From: Sphingobium sp.
GTDB taxonomy: Bacteria > Pseudomonadota > Alphaproteobacteria > Sphingomonadales > Sphingomonadaceae
Length of the DNA: 58,796 bases
Direction: 5' to 3'
NCBI GenBank assembly: GCA_022652485.1
Contig: JALCRK010000020.1
Coordinates: 1-58,796, forward strand
The position numbers were made by a program, and so were the translations under genes. The notes below the pieces were generated by a model. That model did no database searches. It was given only the letters and a program-made list of their open reading frames with translations, and had not been told where the DNA came from. The stretch's first letter is position 1. Every line of letters starts with the position of its first letter. This document shows, piece by piece, positions 43,740 to 52,312 of the stretch.

Positions 43740-44587
43740 CAGAAGCCGACGTTCAGCGCGATGCCAAACTGAAGCTGGTCCCGATCATTATCGCCACGGT
43801 TGATGGCGGATTTGACGAGCCGAAGATTGTCATTGGCAAGATGATAATATTGGACATTGGCGGAAATCGCCCATTTACCTGCCTTGGGGCCAAGGTTGAG
43901 CGGCTTGATGATCTTGAGGCCCGTGGTGAGCATACCCAGATTGCCGTCATCAATGGGTCCAAAGAAGCTTTTCGGTCCCACCGTGATCCAGGTAGGTGCG
44001 GCCAGCGTGACGCCTTTCAGTTTCAGGGTCGGGGTCGCGCCCAGCCAGACGTCAAACGTGTTACCGCCCTTGCCAACGCCGATCACCGAACTGCCGTCCA
44101 CCTCATAGAAGAACACGGCGTAGGGATTGATGGTGAACGCCTGCCCAGCCGCGCCGTCGGCGTAGCTCGCCACCAGCGCGACGTTATGCGCGGTCTTGGG
44201 AAGGTTATTCCCGATGAAGGCGATATATTTGGCGGTCAGCGCGAATTTCTTCGTCACCGGCACAGTGACGGCGAAGAACGGATCCGTCTCGTTCACCGTC
44301 TTCGTCGTATTGCCGATCTTGTCATAGTCCGGATTGAAATCCGTCCATACCCCGCCGGTCAGCGACACGCCCGACGGTAATGTAAGCGTCGCGGAAGCGG
44401 TTGTCTGGATCGATCCACCACGGGTGGTTGCGACAAGCCCGTGCGGCGTAACATAGCTGTTCCCGGCCCAGATGTCGAAGGCGCCGCTCAGCACAGGGCC
44501 GTCCGATGCCTCCTGCGCATGGGCCGATCCGGCAGCACCGGCGACCAGAATGAAAGATAAAGCTATTCCCTTGACGAACGATCCCAT
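43739..44587 (-). CDS. Exported, probably outer-membrane beta-barrel protein
   Basis: A 282-aa protein from ATG 44587 with GGGAGG nine bases upstream. The signal peptide ends AGSAHAQE. The mature part alternates short hydrophobic and polar strands (GAFDIWAGNSYVTPHGLVA, PYAVFFYEVDGSSVIGVG) and ends FGIALNVGF with a terminal F, fitting an outer-membrane barrel of about 12 strands. It lies in the nit1C operon after the FAD oxidoreductase and before the LnmK-like gene, so it may export or import the cluster's product. No family recognised. Confidence 0.7.
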   Translation of the reverse strand: MGSFVKGIALSFILVAGAAGSAHAQEASDGPVLSGAFDIWAGNSYVTPHGLVATTRGGSIQTTASATLTLPSGVSLTGGVWTDFNPDYDKIGNTTKTVNETDPFFAVTVPVTKKFALTAKYIAFIGNNLPKTAHNVALVASYADGAAGQAFTINPYAVFFYEVDGSSVIGVGKGGNTFDVWLGATPTLKLKGVTLAAPTWITVGPKSFFGPIDDGNLGMLTTGLKIIKPLNLGPKAGKWAISANVQYYHLANDNLRLVKSAINRGDNDRDQLQFGIALNVGF

Positions 44588-44671
44588 CGTCGCCTCCCTT
44601 TTCCTGATGATGTGGCTGTGCCTTTCCCCGCCTGTTGCCGGCCGGTCGGAGGGCATCCTCTCTCTATGCAT

Positions 44672-45982
44672 TCACCCCAGAGCGGCGCGCCTTTCCGTCA
44701 GCCTCAGGCTGGCGGCAATGTCTTCCACGATGTGCTCGGCATCGCGCGCAACGCCTGCAAACCGGCCCGAACCCCATGTGTGAAGCCAGGGCAGGCCGAT
44801 AAAATAGAGCCCCTCATGGGCCGACACGCCCCGGTTGTGCGCAGGATAGCCACGGCCATCGAAGACCGGGACATCGATGAAGCTGAAATCCATGCGAAAT
44901 CCCGTGCACCAGATCACGGTGCTTATATTCGCGGCGGCCAGGTCAAGCTCCAATGGCTCTTCTGCGGGCGCCCAGCATGGCTGATAGGGTGCTTCGACCG
45001 GCGCATCGATACCCGCGCGCTCGATATAGGCGTCGATCGTGTTGCGGATACGCAGGTAGGTTGCATCGGCGGCATCAAGATGATGCGAAAGGTCGGGCTG
45101 GAACCGGACGGTTTGCCCTTCGATCCCCGCCAGCATCCCGTATAGCTTCATGCCCTGTTGCGCGAATTTTCGCAGATCGATCTCGCGCCCGCCATCGCGC
45201 CCTGTCAGATAGTGATTCTCGTTCTGGCGAACCTTTTCGCTCGACGGATGGTCCTCCACGGGCATGTCATAATGGCCCATTTCTTCCAGCCAATCGGTCG
45301 AATCCCTGCCGCGATACATGCGCGGTGCACGCGGGGCATCCCCCACCGCCAGATGGACCTTGCGACCAGCCAGATGCAGGTCTTCAGCAATCTGGCACCC
45401 CGATTGCCCGGATCCCACCACCAGTATCTCTCCAGCTGGCAGATCCTGCGGATTGCGATAATCGAGCGACTGGACCTGCAGCAGGCTGGAAGGCATCGCG
45501 GCACCGGCGCGTGGTACGATTGGGATGTGATAGCCGCTGATCGCAATAATCACCTTGTCCGCGGTGTAGATGCCGTCGGTCGACCGGACCTCGAAGCCGC
45601 CACCCGCCAATGGGCTGACCCCCGTGACCGCAACGCCTTCACGGACGGGCGGCTGGACCAAGGCAGCATAGCCTTCCAGAAAGGACACAATTTCGTCCTT
45701 CAGCATGAAGCCATGAGGATCGCTGCCGCCATAATCTCGGGCATAGTCATATCCGGGCAGACGGCACTGGCGATTGGGCGTGACCAAGCAGAAGCTGTCC
45801 CAGCGTTCGTTTCGCCAGCTATGCCCGATGCGGTTCTTCTCCAGCACCAGATGGTCAATACCCTGCTGTTTGAGCAGGTAGCTGAGCGAAAGGCCTCCCT
45901 GGCCTCCTCCCACGATCAGGACGGGCACATGCTGGCAAGGCGCGGTCTTCAGCATCTCCACGATTGTTGACGAAGCGGTCAT
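44672..45982 (-). CDS. Flavin-dependent oxidoreductase, MSMEG_0569 family
   Basis: A 436-aa flavoprotein with two nucleotide motifs, VGGGQGGLSLSYLLKQQG near residue 22 and VVGSGQSGCQIAEDL near residue 180, and the intervening ERWDSFCLVTPNRQCRLPG. This architecture resembles class B flavin monooxygenases. In nit1C clusters an enzyme of this family accompanies the nitrilase, radical SAM and GNAT genes. Its position two genes after the AIR-synthase-like gene fits that order. Likely role: oxygenation of a cluster intermediate. Confidence 0.82.
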   Translation of the reverse strand: MTASSTIVEMLKTAPCQHVPVLIVGGGQGGLSLSYLLKQQGIDHLVLEKNRIGHSWRNERWDSFCLVTPNRQCRLPGYDYARDYGGSDPHGFMLKDEIVSFLEGYAALVQPPVREGVAVTGVSPLAGGGFEVRSTDGIYTADKVIIAISGYHIPIVPRAGAAMPSSLLQVQSLDYRNPQDLPAGEILVVGSGQSGCQIAEDLHLAGRKVHLAVGDAPRAPRMYRGRDSTDWLEEMGHYDMPVEDHPSSEKVRQNENHYLTGRDGGREIDLRKFAQQGMKLYGMLAGIEGQTVRFQPDLSHHLDAADATYLRIRNTIDAYIERAGIDAPVEAPYQPCWAPAEEPLELDLAAANISTVIWCTGFRMDFSFIDVPVFDGRGYPAHNRGVSAHEGLYFIGLPWLHTWGSGRFAGVARDAEHIVEDIAASLRLTERRAALG

Positions 45983-46011
45983 GTCTCTTTCCTCTGGTTA
46001 GGCGCAGCTGG

Positions 46012-46299
46012 TCATTGGTAAAAATCTTCGATCCGGACGGTGCTGCCCGGTGTGCCGGAATAGGTTGCGGCGCGTTGCTCGATCGCGATTATCTGGTTGA
46101 TCGCCTGCGCGCATCCCATGCCGAAACGCGCGCGCACCCGCTCATTTGCGGCATTCAAACCATCGCGAGCTTTGTCCAGAAATTGCCCGAGCGGATAATC
46201 GGTGCCGACCTCGAGATGTTCGGTGATGATGGTGGATGGGGAATAACAATCCTCGGTCCGGCCATCGGGCCAGCGGACCCGGAAACGAATTTCAGGCAT
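46012..46299 (-). CDS. MSMEG_0570-family nitrogen-starvation response protein
   Basis: A 95-aa protein from ATG 46299: MPEIRFRVRWPDGRTEDCYS, then FLDKARDGLNAANERV and FGMGCAQAINQIIAIEQ. Small proteins of this family occur in nit1C clusters. It overlaps the end of the AIR-synthase-like gene by 8 bp. Longer forms of the frame have no support. Function unknown. Confidence 0.78.
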   Translation of the reverse strand: MPEIRFRVRWPDGRTEDCYSPSTIITEHLEVGTDYPLGQFLDKARDGLNAANERVRARFGMGCAQAINQIIAIEQRAATYSGTPGSTVRIEDFYQ

Positions 46300-47278
46300 A
46301 TTCTGTCTCCTCGATGGCGATCCTGTCACGGCTGCAGCCAGTGAGCTGTCGGGTGAAGTTCCAGACCTCGGCACGGTCGCCGCCCTGTTCGATGACGACC
46401 TTGCGGCTTTCGTCGACGGATCCGACGTTGGCGCAGGCGATATCGCGTTGCCGAAAAATGCGAATGACTTCGGCGACATGGTCCGGCCGCGCCGTCATCA
46501 CAAATCCGAAGCTGGGAAACGCAGCGAGCCAGCGTTCCAGGGGCACAGCCTCTGGCCTTGGGAGGCAGTCCAGATCGATGGAGCAACCGACCGTCGACGC
46601 TTCGGCCAGCATCATCGCTGTACCCACGACGCCGGCCATGCTGATATCCTTGGCGGCGGTCAGCAGTTTCCTGTCCGCAAGCTCCGCCATGATATCCATG
46701 TTGCTGCGCAGGCGGCCCGTGTCGGCATGGGTACTGGCGTCCCACCAAGGGAAGGGGTCGCGAAACCGGCCGCGCAAATCGGTCGCAACCAGCAGGCTAT
46801 CACCCGGCTGGGCATCGAAGCTGGTGATCGGCCGTGACGCTCGCCCCAATATGGCGACGGCAAGCTGCCCGGCTCCGGCACGAAGGTTGCTGTGTCCGCC
46901 GACGATCGGGACACCATATCGGCGAGACGCCTCGCGCATTCCTTCGAGCAGGGGCGCGGCGGCATCCTCCCCGTTGCTCCACATCGCATCGACCACGGCA
47001 ATGGGGCGACCACCCATCGCCAGCACGTCGCTGATATTGACCATCACGCCGCAATAACCGGCGAACCAGGGATCGGCGGCTACGAAGTCCTCCACGAAAC
47101 CCTCGATGGACAGCAGCAGGTGGCTGTCGCCATCGGGAATGACGGCGGTATCGTCACCGATCGCGATCGCATCCCCGCCGCCGATACCAAGCCGCTGCAC
47201 GACGGTGGCGATATCGCTTTTGTGCAGGACGCCGCGGCTGTCGCGAACAAGCCCGGCCAGTGTCGCGATATCGCTCAT
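46292..47278 (-). CDS. AIR-synthase-related protein, Sll0787 family
   Basis: A 328-aa member of the PurM/AIR synthase superfamily, from ATG 47278 that overlaps the GNAT stop. AIAIGDDTAVIPDG holds the aspartates for metal-ATP, and GVMVNISDVLAMGGRP, GGHSNLRAGAGQLAVAILG and ISMAGVVGTAMMLAE follow in family order. Superfamily members use ATP to activate amides or similar groups (PurM, PurL, HypE, SelD). In nit1C clusters it lies after the GNAT gene, as here. Confidence 0.85.
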   Translation of the reverse strand: MSDIATLAGLVRDSRGVLHKSDIATVVQRLGIGGGDAIAIGDDTAVIPDGDSHLLLSIEGFVEDFVAADPWFAGYCGVMVNISDVLAMGGRPIAVVDAMWSNGEDAAAPLLEGMREASRRYGVPIVGGHSNLRAGAGQLAVAILGRASRPITSFDAQPGDSLLVATDLRGRFRDPFPWWDASTHADTGRLRSNMDIMAELADRKLLTAAKDISMAGVVGTAMMLAEASTVGCSIDLDCLPRPEAVPLERWLAAFPSFGFVMTARPDHVAEVIRIFRQRDIACANVGSVDESRKVVIEQGGDRAEVWNFTRQLTGCSRDRIAIEETEYA

Positions 47279-47818
47279 GCCGCCCGCCGAGCTTCTGTGC
47301 GCAGGCCGGCAATGCCATCGGCTATGGGCGGATAATGGGCCAGGTCCGCCTGCATCAGCGCATGGGGCAACCCATGCATATCGACCTCGGCGATGCGGTT
47401 CCAGCGCATCCGGCGAAACAACAGCTCGTTGCGACTTTGTACATGGGCCTGAAAACACATGCAGCCGCGCGCGCGCGCCGTCGAAACTGCGAGGCGGATG
47501 AGCGCCGGGCCGATGCTGCCGACAGTGCGGTGCGATGCCGCGACCGCCAGGCGCGATCCCCACCAGTGGTGGCCCGTTTCCCGGTGAATGCGGACTGTGC
47601 CGACCACTTCGTCGGGCTGGCCACCGATCATCGAAAGCGCGATGATGGGAATGGCGATATCATCGATCGCATCGCGGTCGTCATGCGCAAAGACCCGCTG
47701 CTCCTTGCAGAAGACCGCGTGACGCAACGCCGCCGCCCCGGCCAGCTCCCAGGCCTGAGACGCGAAGCGCACGACATAATCGGCGGACCGAAAAGGCGGG
47801 GGGGGCGGCGAGATCCAT
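47275..47818 (-). CDS. GNAT acetyltransferase, MSMEG_0567/Sll0786 family, start broken by a C8 run
   Basis: The product has WELAGAAALRHAVFCKEQ, DEVVGTVRIHRETGHHWWG, GSRLAVAASHRTVGSIGPAL and ARARGCMCFQAHVQSRNEL, which is a GNAT fold for acetyl-CoA transfer. The natural start is ATG 47818, which overlaps the radical SAM stop (TGATG). After MDLAA a run of eight C (8 G on the plus strand, 47798-47805) shifts the frame; with seven C the protein would read on as PPPFRSADYVVRFAS. As written, an intact frame begins only at GTG 47772. It could be a sequencing error, a true frameshift or a phase-variable tract. Confidence 0.8.
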
Positions 47819-48954
47819 CACGCCGCCTCCCGAACTGATGTGGGCGACAGCTTTTCAAAGGTAGAAAGTGCCGAGCAGGCGCCGCATTTGGCGCAACCCG
47901 CCTTCACCTTCTCCGCCGCCAGCCCCCCATCCTTCAGCATTTGCGCCAGCGGTCCGAGGATGGACGCCATGAACGCCGGGCTGGGCGAGGGATGATCTTC
48001 GAGCGGCGTTCCCGATATCGGCACGAAGGGCACGATGAAGGGATAGACGCCGATCGCAATCAGCCGCTCGGATATACCCAGCAGAGCCTCCCGCGTATCG
48101 CCAAGTCCGGCGAGGATATAGGTGGAAACCTGTCCTCGCCCGAAAATCGGCACTGCCGCCTCGAAAGCCGTCATATAGCGTTCGACTGGCACGCTCGCCT
48201 TGCCCGGCATGATCCGCGCGCGAAGCTCCGGCGTCACCACTTCCAGATGCATACCAAGCGTATCAATCCCGGCGTCGCGCATATGTTCGAACCAGATATC
48301 GTCGTCGGGCGGCTCGCACTGGCCCTGAATGGGCAGGGGGACAGCCGCCTTTATCGCGCGCGCGCTGTCGCACAGGATGGCGGCGCCGCGATCGGTTGCA
48401 TTGGGTGTTCCGGTCGTCATGACCATGTGCCTGACGCCGTCCAGTTCGACCGCGGCCTTCGCCACCTCGGCAAGCTGCTGCGGAGTTTTGTGGGCAATGG
48501 TGCGCCCCGCGGCCAGCGACTGGCCGATAGCGCAGAACTGGCATGTCTTGGTCCGGCTTTGGTAACGGATGCAGGTCTGGAGAATGGTGGTTGCCAGCAC
48601 GTCACGGCCATGCAGGGTCGCAATCTTCGAATAGGGCACGCCATCTGCGGTCGAAAGACCATAAAATCGGGGCTGCGGCGGAAAGCTGATCCGACCGATG
48701 CTGCGGCCCTCGCAGGTGACCTCGCTGTTGCCATCGGCGTCAGGCGCGCCCGCACTGTAGGGCGATTCAAAGGCACCGGCAGTATGGATGGGCACCATTA
48801 CAGTGACGCCGTCAATGGTCACGGCCTTATGGTCAGACGGCCCCGCTCCACCCCGACGGCTGGCCGCGCCAGCCTTGGGATCAGCCAGCCTGATGCCGAA
48901 GGATTGCAACTCGGTGATCATCTTCGCGGTTGCGGCCGATTGAGTCGTCTGCAT
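47818..48954 (-). CDS. Radical SAM protein, MSMEG_0568 family
   Basis: A 378-aa protein from ATG 48954. The cluster motif reads [14 protein letters not shown], i.e. C-x9-C-x2-C instead of the usual C-x3-C-x2-[47 protein letters not shown] and [12 protein letters not shown] follow the barrel order of the family. The end has [12 protein letters not shown], a likely second iron-sulfur ligand set. It should split SAM to make a radical, acting between the nitrilase and GNAT steps. The 5' end overlaps the nitrilase gene by 74 bp. Confidence 0.85.
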   Translation of the reverse strand: MQTTQSAATAKMITELQSFGIRLADPKAGAASRRGGAGPSDHKAVTIDGVTVMVPIHTAGAFESPYSAGAPDADGNSEVTCEGRSIGRISFPPQPRFYGLSTADGVPYSKIATLHGRDVLATTILQTCIRYQSRTKTCQFCAIGQSLAAGRTIAHKTPQQLAEVAKAAVELDGVRHMVMTTGTPNATDRGAAILCDSARAIKAAVPLPIQGQCEPPDDDIWFEHMRDAGIDTLGMHLEVVTPELRARIMPGKASVPVERYMTAFEAAVPIFGRGQVSTYILAGLGDTREALLGISERLIAIGVYPFIVPFVPISGTPLEDHPSPSPAFMASILGPLAQMLKDGGLAAEKVKAGCAKCGACSALSTFEKLSPTSVREAA

Positions 48955-49963
48955 CGGAGATCTCCTGATCTGAAAGGGCGGCGGGATGAGTGCGGACAAC
49001 CGCCTTTGCCGGGCGGTCATCGATATGCAGGGAGAGAAGTTCCGGCCGGGCATAATGACCGATCGAATCCATCATTCTCTTGCGCTTCATGACCAGCGCC
49101 ATGTCGCAATCGGCGATGAGCAGGCCTTCCCCTTGCGTCAGCGGCGGCACGACATGCTGGCCCTCCGGCGAGATGATTGCGGTGTGGCACCCGCCGCTGA
49201 TGGCCATGCGATGGGCTTCATCCGGGGCGATACTGGCGCGCTGCTCGTCGGTCAGCCAGCCGGTCGCGTTGACCACGAAGCACCCGCTTTCCGCCGCATG
49301 ATGGCGGATGGCGGCCTCGATCTGGTCATGAAATATCTTGCCCACCATCGAGCCGGGAAACTGGCTGGCGTGGATTTCCTCGCCATCCGCCATCAGCGCA
49401 TAGCGGGCGAGGGGATTGTAATGCTCCCAGCACGCGAGCGCACCGACCCGGCCGACCGCGGTATCCACCGCGCGCAGGCCCGATCCGTCGCCCTGCCCCC
49501 AGATCATCCGCTCATGATAGGTTGGGGTGATCTTGCGGCGCTTGAGCGCCAGGCTGCCATCGGCGTCGAATATCAGTTGCGTATTATAGAGCGATCCGCC
49601 GTCGCGTTCGTTGACCCCGAGCACGATGACCATGGCATGTCGGCGGGCGACTGCGGTCATCGCTTGGGTCACCGGCCCGGGAACCACCACAGCCTCATCA
49701 TACAGGCGGAGATGGGCCGCGCCGATCTTGTAGGGCGGATCGATGAACGAGAAATAGGGATAATAGGGCACAAAGGTCTCGGGAAAGACCAGGAAACGCA
49801 CACCCTTTGCCGCAGCGTCGGCAACGGTGTTCAGCACCTTGTCCAGCGTGCCGCCGGGCCGGTCGAGCACAGGCGTGATCTGCGCAGCGGCAACCCTTAC
49901 CACCCTTTTGCCCTCTGGCCCTTTGCTCTCCGGCCTTTTGCCTTCTGGCGGTTTCTCGCTCAT
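48881..49963 (-). CDS. Nitrilase, Sll0784 family (nit1C)
   Basis: A 360-aa nitrilase with the full triad: E in [16 protein letters not shown] in [19 protein letters not shown] and C in [17 protein letters not shown]. It converts a nitrile (or cyanide in some nit1C clusters) to an acid or amide. Residues 5-19 are a small repeat of [10 protein letters not shown] type, encoded by tandem microrepeats, so the true start may lie within them. It follows the Sll0783-like gene by 12 bp. The family is linked to nitrogen starvation in Synechocystis and to cyanide assimilation in a Pseudomonas; which applies here is unknown. Confidence 0.9.
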   Translation of the reverse strand: MSEKPPEGKRPESKGPEGKRVVRVAAAQITPVLDRPGGTLDKVLNTVADAAAKGVRFLVFPETFVPYYPYFSFIDPPYKIGAAHLRLYDEAVVVPGPVTQAMTAVARRHAMVIVLGVNERDGGSLYNTQLIFDADGSLALKRRKITPTYHERMIWGQGDGSGLRAVDTAVGRVGALACWEHYNPLARYALMADGEEIHASQFPGSMVGKIFHDQIEAAIRHHAAESGCFVVNATGWLTDEQRASIAPDEAHRMAISGGCHTAIISPEGQHVVPPLTQGEGLLIADCDMALVMKRKRMMDSIGHYARPELLSLHIDDRPAKAVVRTHPAALSDQEISDADDSIGRNREDDHRVAILRHQAG

Positions 49964-49975
49964 CGACCCGGCTCC

Positions 49976-50458
49976 TCAGAGCGTCCAGGTGTCGAGGATG
50001 AAGGCGTTGTCGCGGCGATGCAGCAGCACGATATCCAGCACATCCTGCGGCGCGATGGGGGTGATGCCTTCGATGAGCGATGGTTCGCCATGACCGTAAA
50101 GCGCCTGCAGAGCGAACCGGCAGGCATAGACCTTGCCACCCTCGGCCATGAACTTCTCGATCTGGTTGTTGACGGCCAAATGGCCAGGAAAGCCCTCATC
50201 GCCCAGTTTCGGGAATCCGCGCTGGATGCCGAGCGTCACCCCCGGGCCATAGAGCAGCACGCTCGTTTCGAAACCCTTGCGCAGCAGGCGGGTGGCCTGA
50301 AGCATGTTGACGAGGCCAATGGAGCCTTCGAAGGCGACGGTATGAAAGGTGACGAGCGCCTTTTCGCCGGGTTCGGCCTTGACGTCCTCAAACACTTTTT
50401 GTTCGTAATCGACGAAGAAGTCACCCTTCTGATGGGCAGTCTTGGTAACGGTCGGCAT
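49976..50458 (-). CDS. MSMEG_0572/Sll0783-family nitrogen-starvation response protein
   Basis: A 160-aa protein with a DsrE-like pattern: [60 protein letters not shown] and [23 protein letters not shown] seven bases before the ATG supports the start at 50458. It is the first gene of the nit1C operon and lies divergent from the MocR-type regulator at 50824, so the promoter is in 50459-50823. Biochemical role unknown. Confidence 0.85.
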   Translation of the reverse strand: MPTVTKTAHQKGDFFVDYEQKVFEDVKAEPGEKALVTFHTVAFEGSIGLVNMLQATRLLRKGFETSVLLYGPGVTLGIQRGFPKLGDEGFPGHLAVNNQIEKFMAEGGKVYACRFALQALYGHGEPSLIEGITPIAPQDVLDIVLLHRRDNAFILDTWTL

Positions 50459-50823
50459 GTCATGCTCCCAATTGAAATCCTGGCCCGCACTTGGGCTGAG
50501 GGAAAAATGATTGAGATAAAAAATACCGTCAATAACTGTTTTTTATCCGATCAAAAAATCCATTCAATATTTGTCATGATCTGAGACAAAATGCCCCAAA
50601 ACAGCGACAAGTTGATTTATCAAGGCGACTCCTGGGTGGCACAGCATCCAGAAACTGCGAGAAATTCGCTCAAATATGCAGCAGTTAGATCAATCGCTGC
50701 TTAAACGTTATGCAGTCAAAGTATGCGAATCGCCGTTGGTGATTGTTCGACACAATATCGGATTGACTGCATATTGATCGGAGTTTATGAGACCCAGCCA
50801 TCACAAGCGAAGGTGAGCAGCAG
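50459..50823. promoter_or_regulatory. Divergent promoter region of nit1C and its MocR-type regulator
   Basis: About 365 bp without a gene. It holds TATGCAGTCAA (50709-50719) and its perfect 11-bp inverted copy TTGACTGCATA (50763-50773), 43 bp apart. A further TATGCAG lies at 50675-50681, 34 bp upstream of the first copy. MocR regulators bind repeated sites near their own promoters, so these are candidate operators. Confidence 0.55.
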
Positions 50824-52200
50824 ATGCAGGATTGGAGTCCCGACCTCGACCGGTACGGCAAGCCCCATTACAAGGCGATCGCCGATGCCATTGCGCAGGA
50901 TGTCCGGGATGGACGATTGCACGTATCCGACCGCCTGCCGCCGCAGCGCGAACTGGCCGAGCGGCTGGGAATCAATTTCACGACGGTCGCGCGCGGCTAT
51001 GTTGAGGCCCAGCGCAGGGGATTGATTGAATCGAGGGTGGGTCAGGGGACATTCGTTGCCGGACAACCGCGACGGCGGCACCCGGCTATCCGCCCGGCTG
51101 TCGCGGATCTGACCATGAATGTTGCCCCCGAGCCTGAGGATCGCGCGCTTCTGGATCGCATGCAGGCAGGCATGGTCAGGATTGCGGCAGATCTTCCTAC
51201 GCTGTTGAGATATCAGGCGTTCGGCGGCACCTATGTCCAGCGTGAGGCGGCAACCCATTTTCTTGCGCGCCGCGGCGTCTTCGTCGAGCCCGAGCGGCTT
51301 TGCATTTGCCCGGGTACCCATCTGGCGTTTCAGGCCGTGCTGCAGGTTTTGGCCCAGCCGGGCGATACCATCTTCTGCGAAGCCCTGACCTATCCTGGTA
51401 TCAAGGCCATCGCTGGACGAATGGGCCTGAAGCTTGTCGGCATTCCGATCGATGAGGAAGGAATTGAAGCCGATGCGTTCGCGCGGGCATGTCAGCTTGA
51501 TCCGCCCAAAGCGCTTTACCTCAATCCGACCCTTCTCAACCCGACGACATCAACCACGCCGGAGAGACGACGCCAGAAGATTATCGACATCGCACGCCAG
51601 CATGGCGTCGCGATCATCGAGGACGACGCCTATGGCGCCCTCCTCAACCGGCCGCCACCCGCATTCGTGTCATTGGCGCCAGACATCACCTATTATGTGG
51701 CAAGCCTGTCAAAATGCATTGGTGCCGGATTGCGCATCGCCTACCTGGTGGCCCCCGACCAGCGCCATCTCTGGCCCGTCACCAGCATATTGCGGACCGC
51801 ATCCGTCATGGCTTCGCCGTTGACGGTCGCCCTGTCCACACAGTGGATCGAGGATGGAACTGCCGATCAGATTGTCGCCGCGATCCGGAAAGAAGCGGTC
51901 GCACGACAGAAGCTGGCGAGAGACATCCTGCCGAAAGGATCCTATGTCGCGCATCCGGAGGGGTTTCATCTGTGGATGGCGCTGCCCCCTCCCTGGCAGC
52001 GCTCCGCCTTTGCCGCACGTATGCGCGCATCCGACATGAGCGTGGTGGTCAGCGACGCCTTTACCGTATCCGATGCGCCCATCGAAGCGGCGCGCATATC
52101 GCTGGGCGGGGTCCTGAGCCGGGCCGAAGTTCGCACAGCGCTGGAATTCCTCGCGCACATCCTTGAGAACGAGACCCACAACGGGCCTGAATTCGCATAG
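50824..52200 (+). CDS. MocR-family regulator (GntR helix-turn-helix fused to aminotransferase)
   Basis: A 458-aa protein. Residues 1-75 are a GntR-type winged helix (DRYGKPHYKAIADAIAQDVR, RLPPQRELAERLGINFTTVA). The rest is a fold-type I aminotransferase domain: YLNPTLLNPTTSTTPERRRQ, AIIEDDAYGALLN and SLSKCIGAGLRIAYLVAP with the PLP lysine in SLSK. MocR proteins use PLP or its adducts to sense amino acids or vitamins. It is divergent from the nit1C operon and probably controls it. The repeats at 50675-50773 are the likely binding sites. Confidence 0.88.
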   Translation: MQDWSPDLDRYGKPHYKAIADAIAQDVRDGRLHVSDRLPPQRELAERLGINFTTVARGYVEAQRRGLIESRVGQGTFVAGQPRRRHPAIRPAVADLTMNVAPEPEDRALLDRMQAGMVRIAADLPTLLRYQAFGGTYVQREAATHFLARRGVFVEPERLCICPGTHLAFQAVLQVLAQPGDTIFCEALTYPGIKAIAGRMGLKLVGIPIDEEGIEADAFARACQLDPPKALYLNPTLLNPTTSTTPERRRQKIIDIARQHGVAIIEDDAYGALLNRPPPAFVSLAPDITYYVASLSKCIGAGLRIAYLVAPDQRHLWPVTSILRTASVMASPLTVALSTQWIEDGTADQIVAAIRKEAVARQKLARDILPKGSYVAHPEGFHLWMALPPPWQRSAFAARMRASDMSVVVSDAFTVSDAPIEAARISLGGVLSRAEVRTALEFLAHILENETHNGPEFA

Positions 52201-52312
52201 ATCTTCGCCGCAAATATACCCCGCCGCGGTTCGTCGCACAGATGGTCATCCGCTCCCGGCGCTGGCACTCGGCGCCACCCAAGCGACCCGGAATGTGATC
52301 CGGTTCCTCCCG

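Noticed and set aside
42795..43772. 325-codon plus-strand frame opposite the LnmK-like gene
   Set aside because: The minus-strand gene has clear family motifs and fits the operon; the plus frame has none.
48986..50584. 532-codon plus-strand frame opposite nitrilase
   Set aside because: Shadow of the nitrilase and Sll0783-like genes, which carry full catalytic or family motifs.
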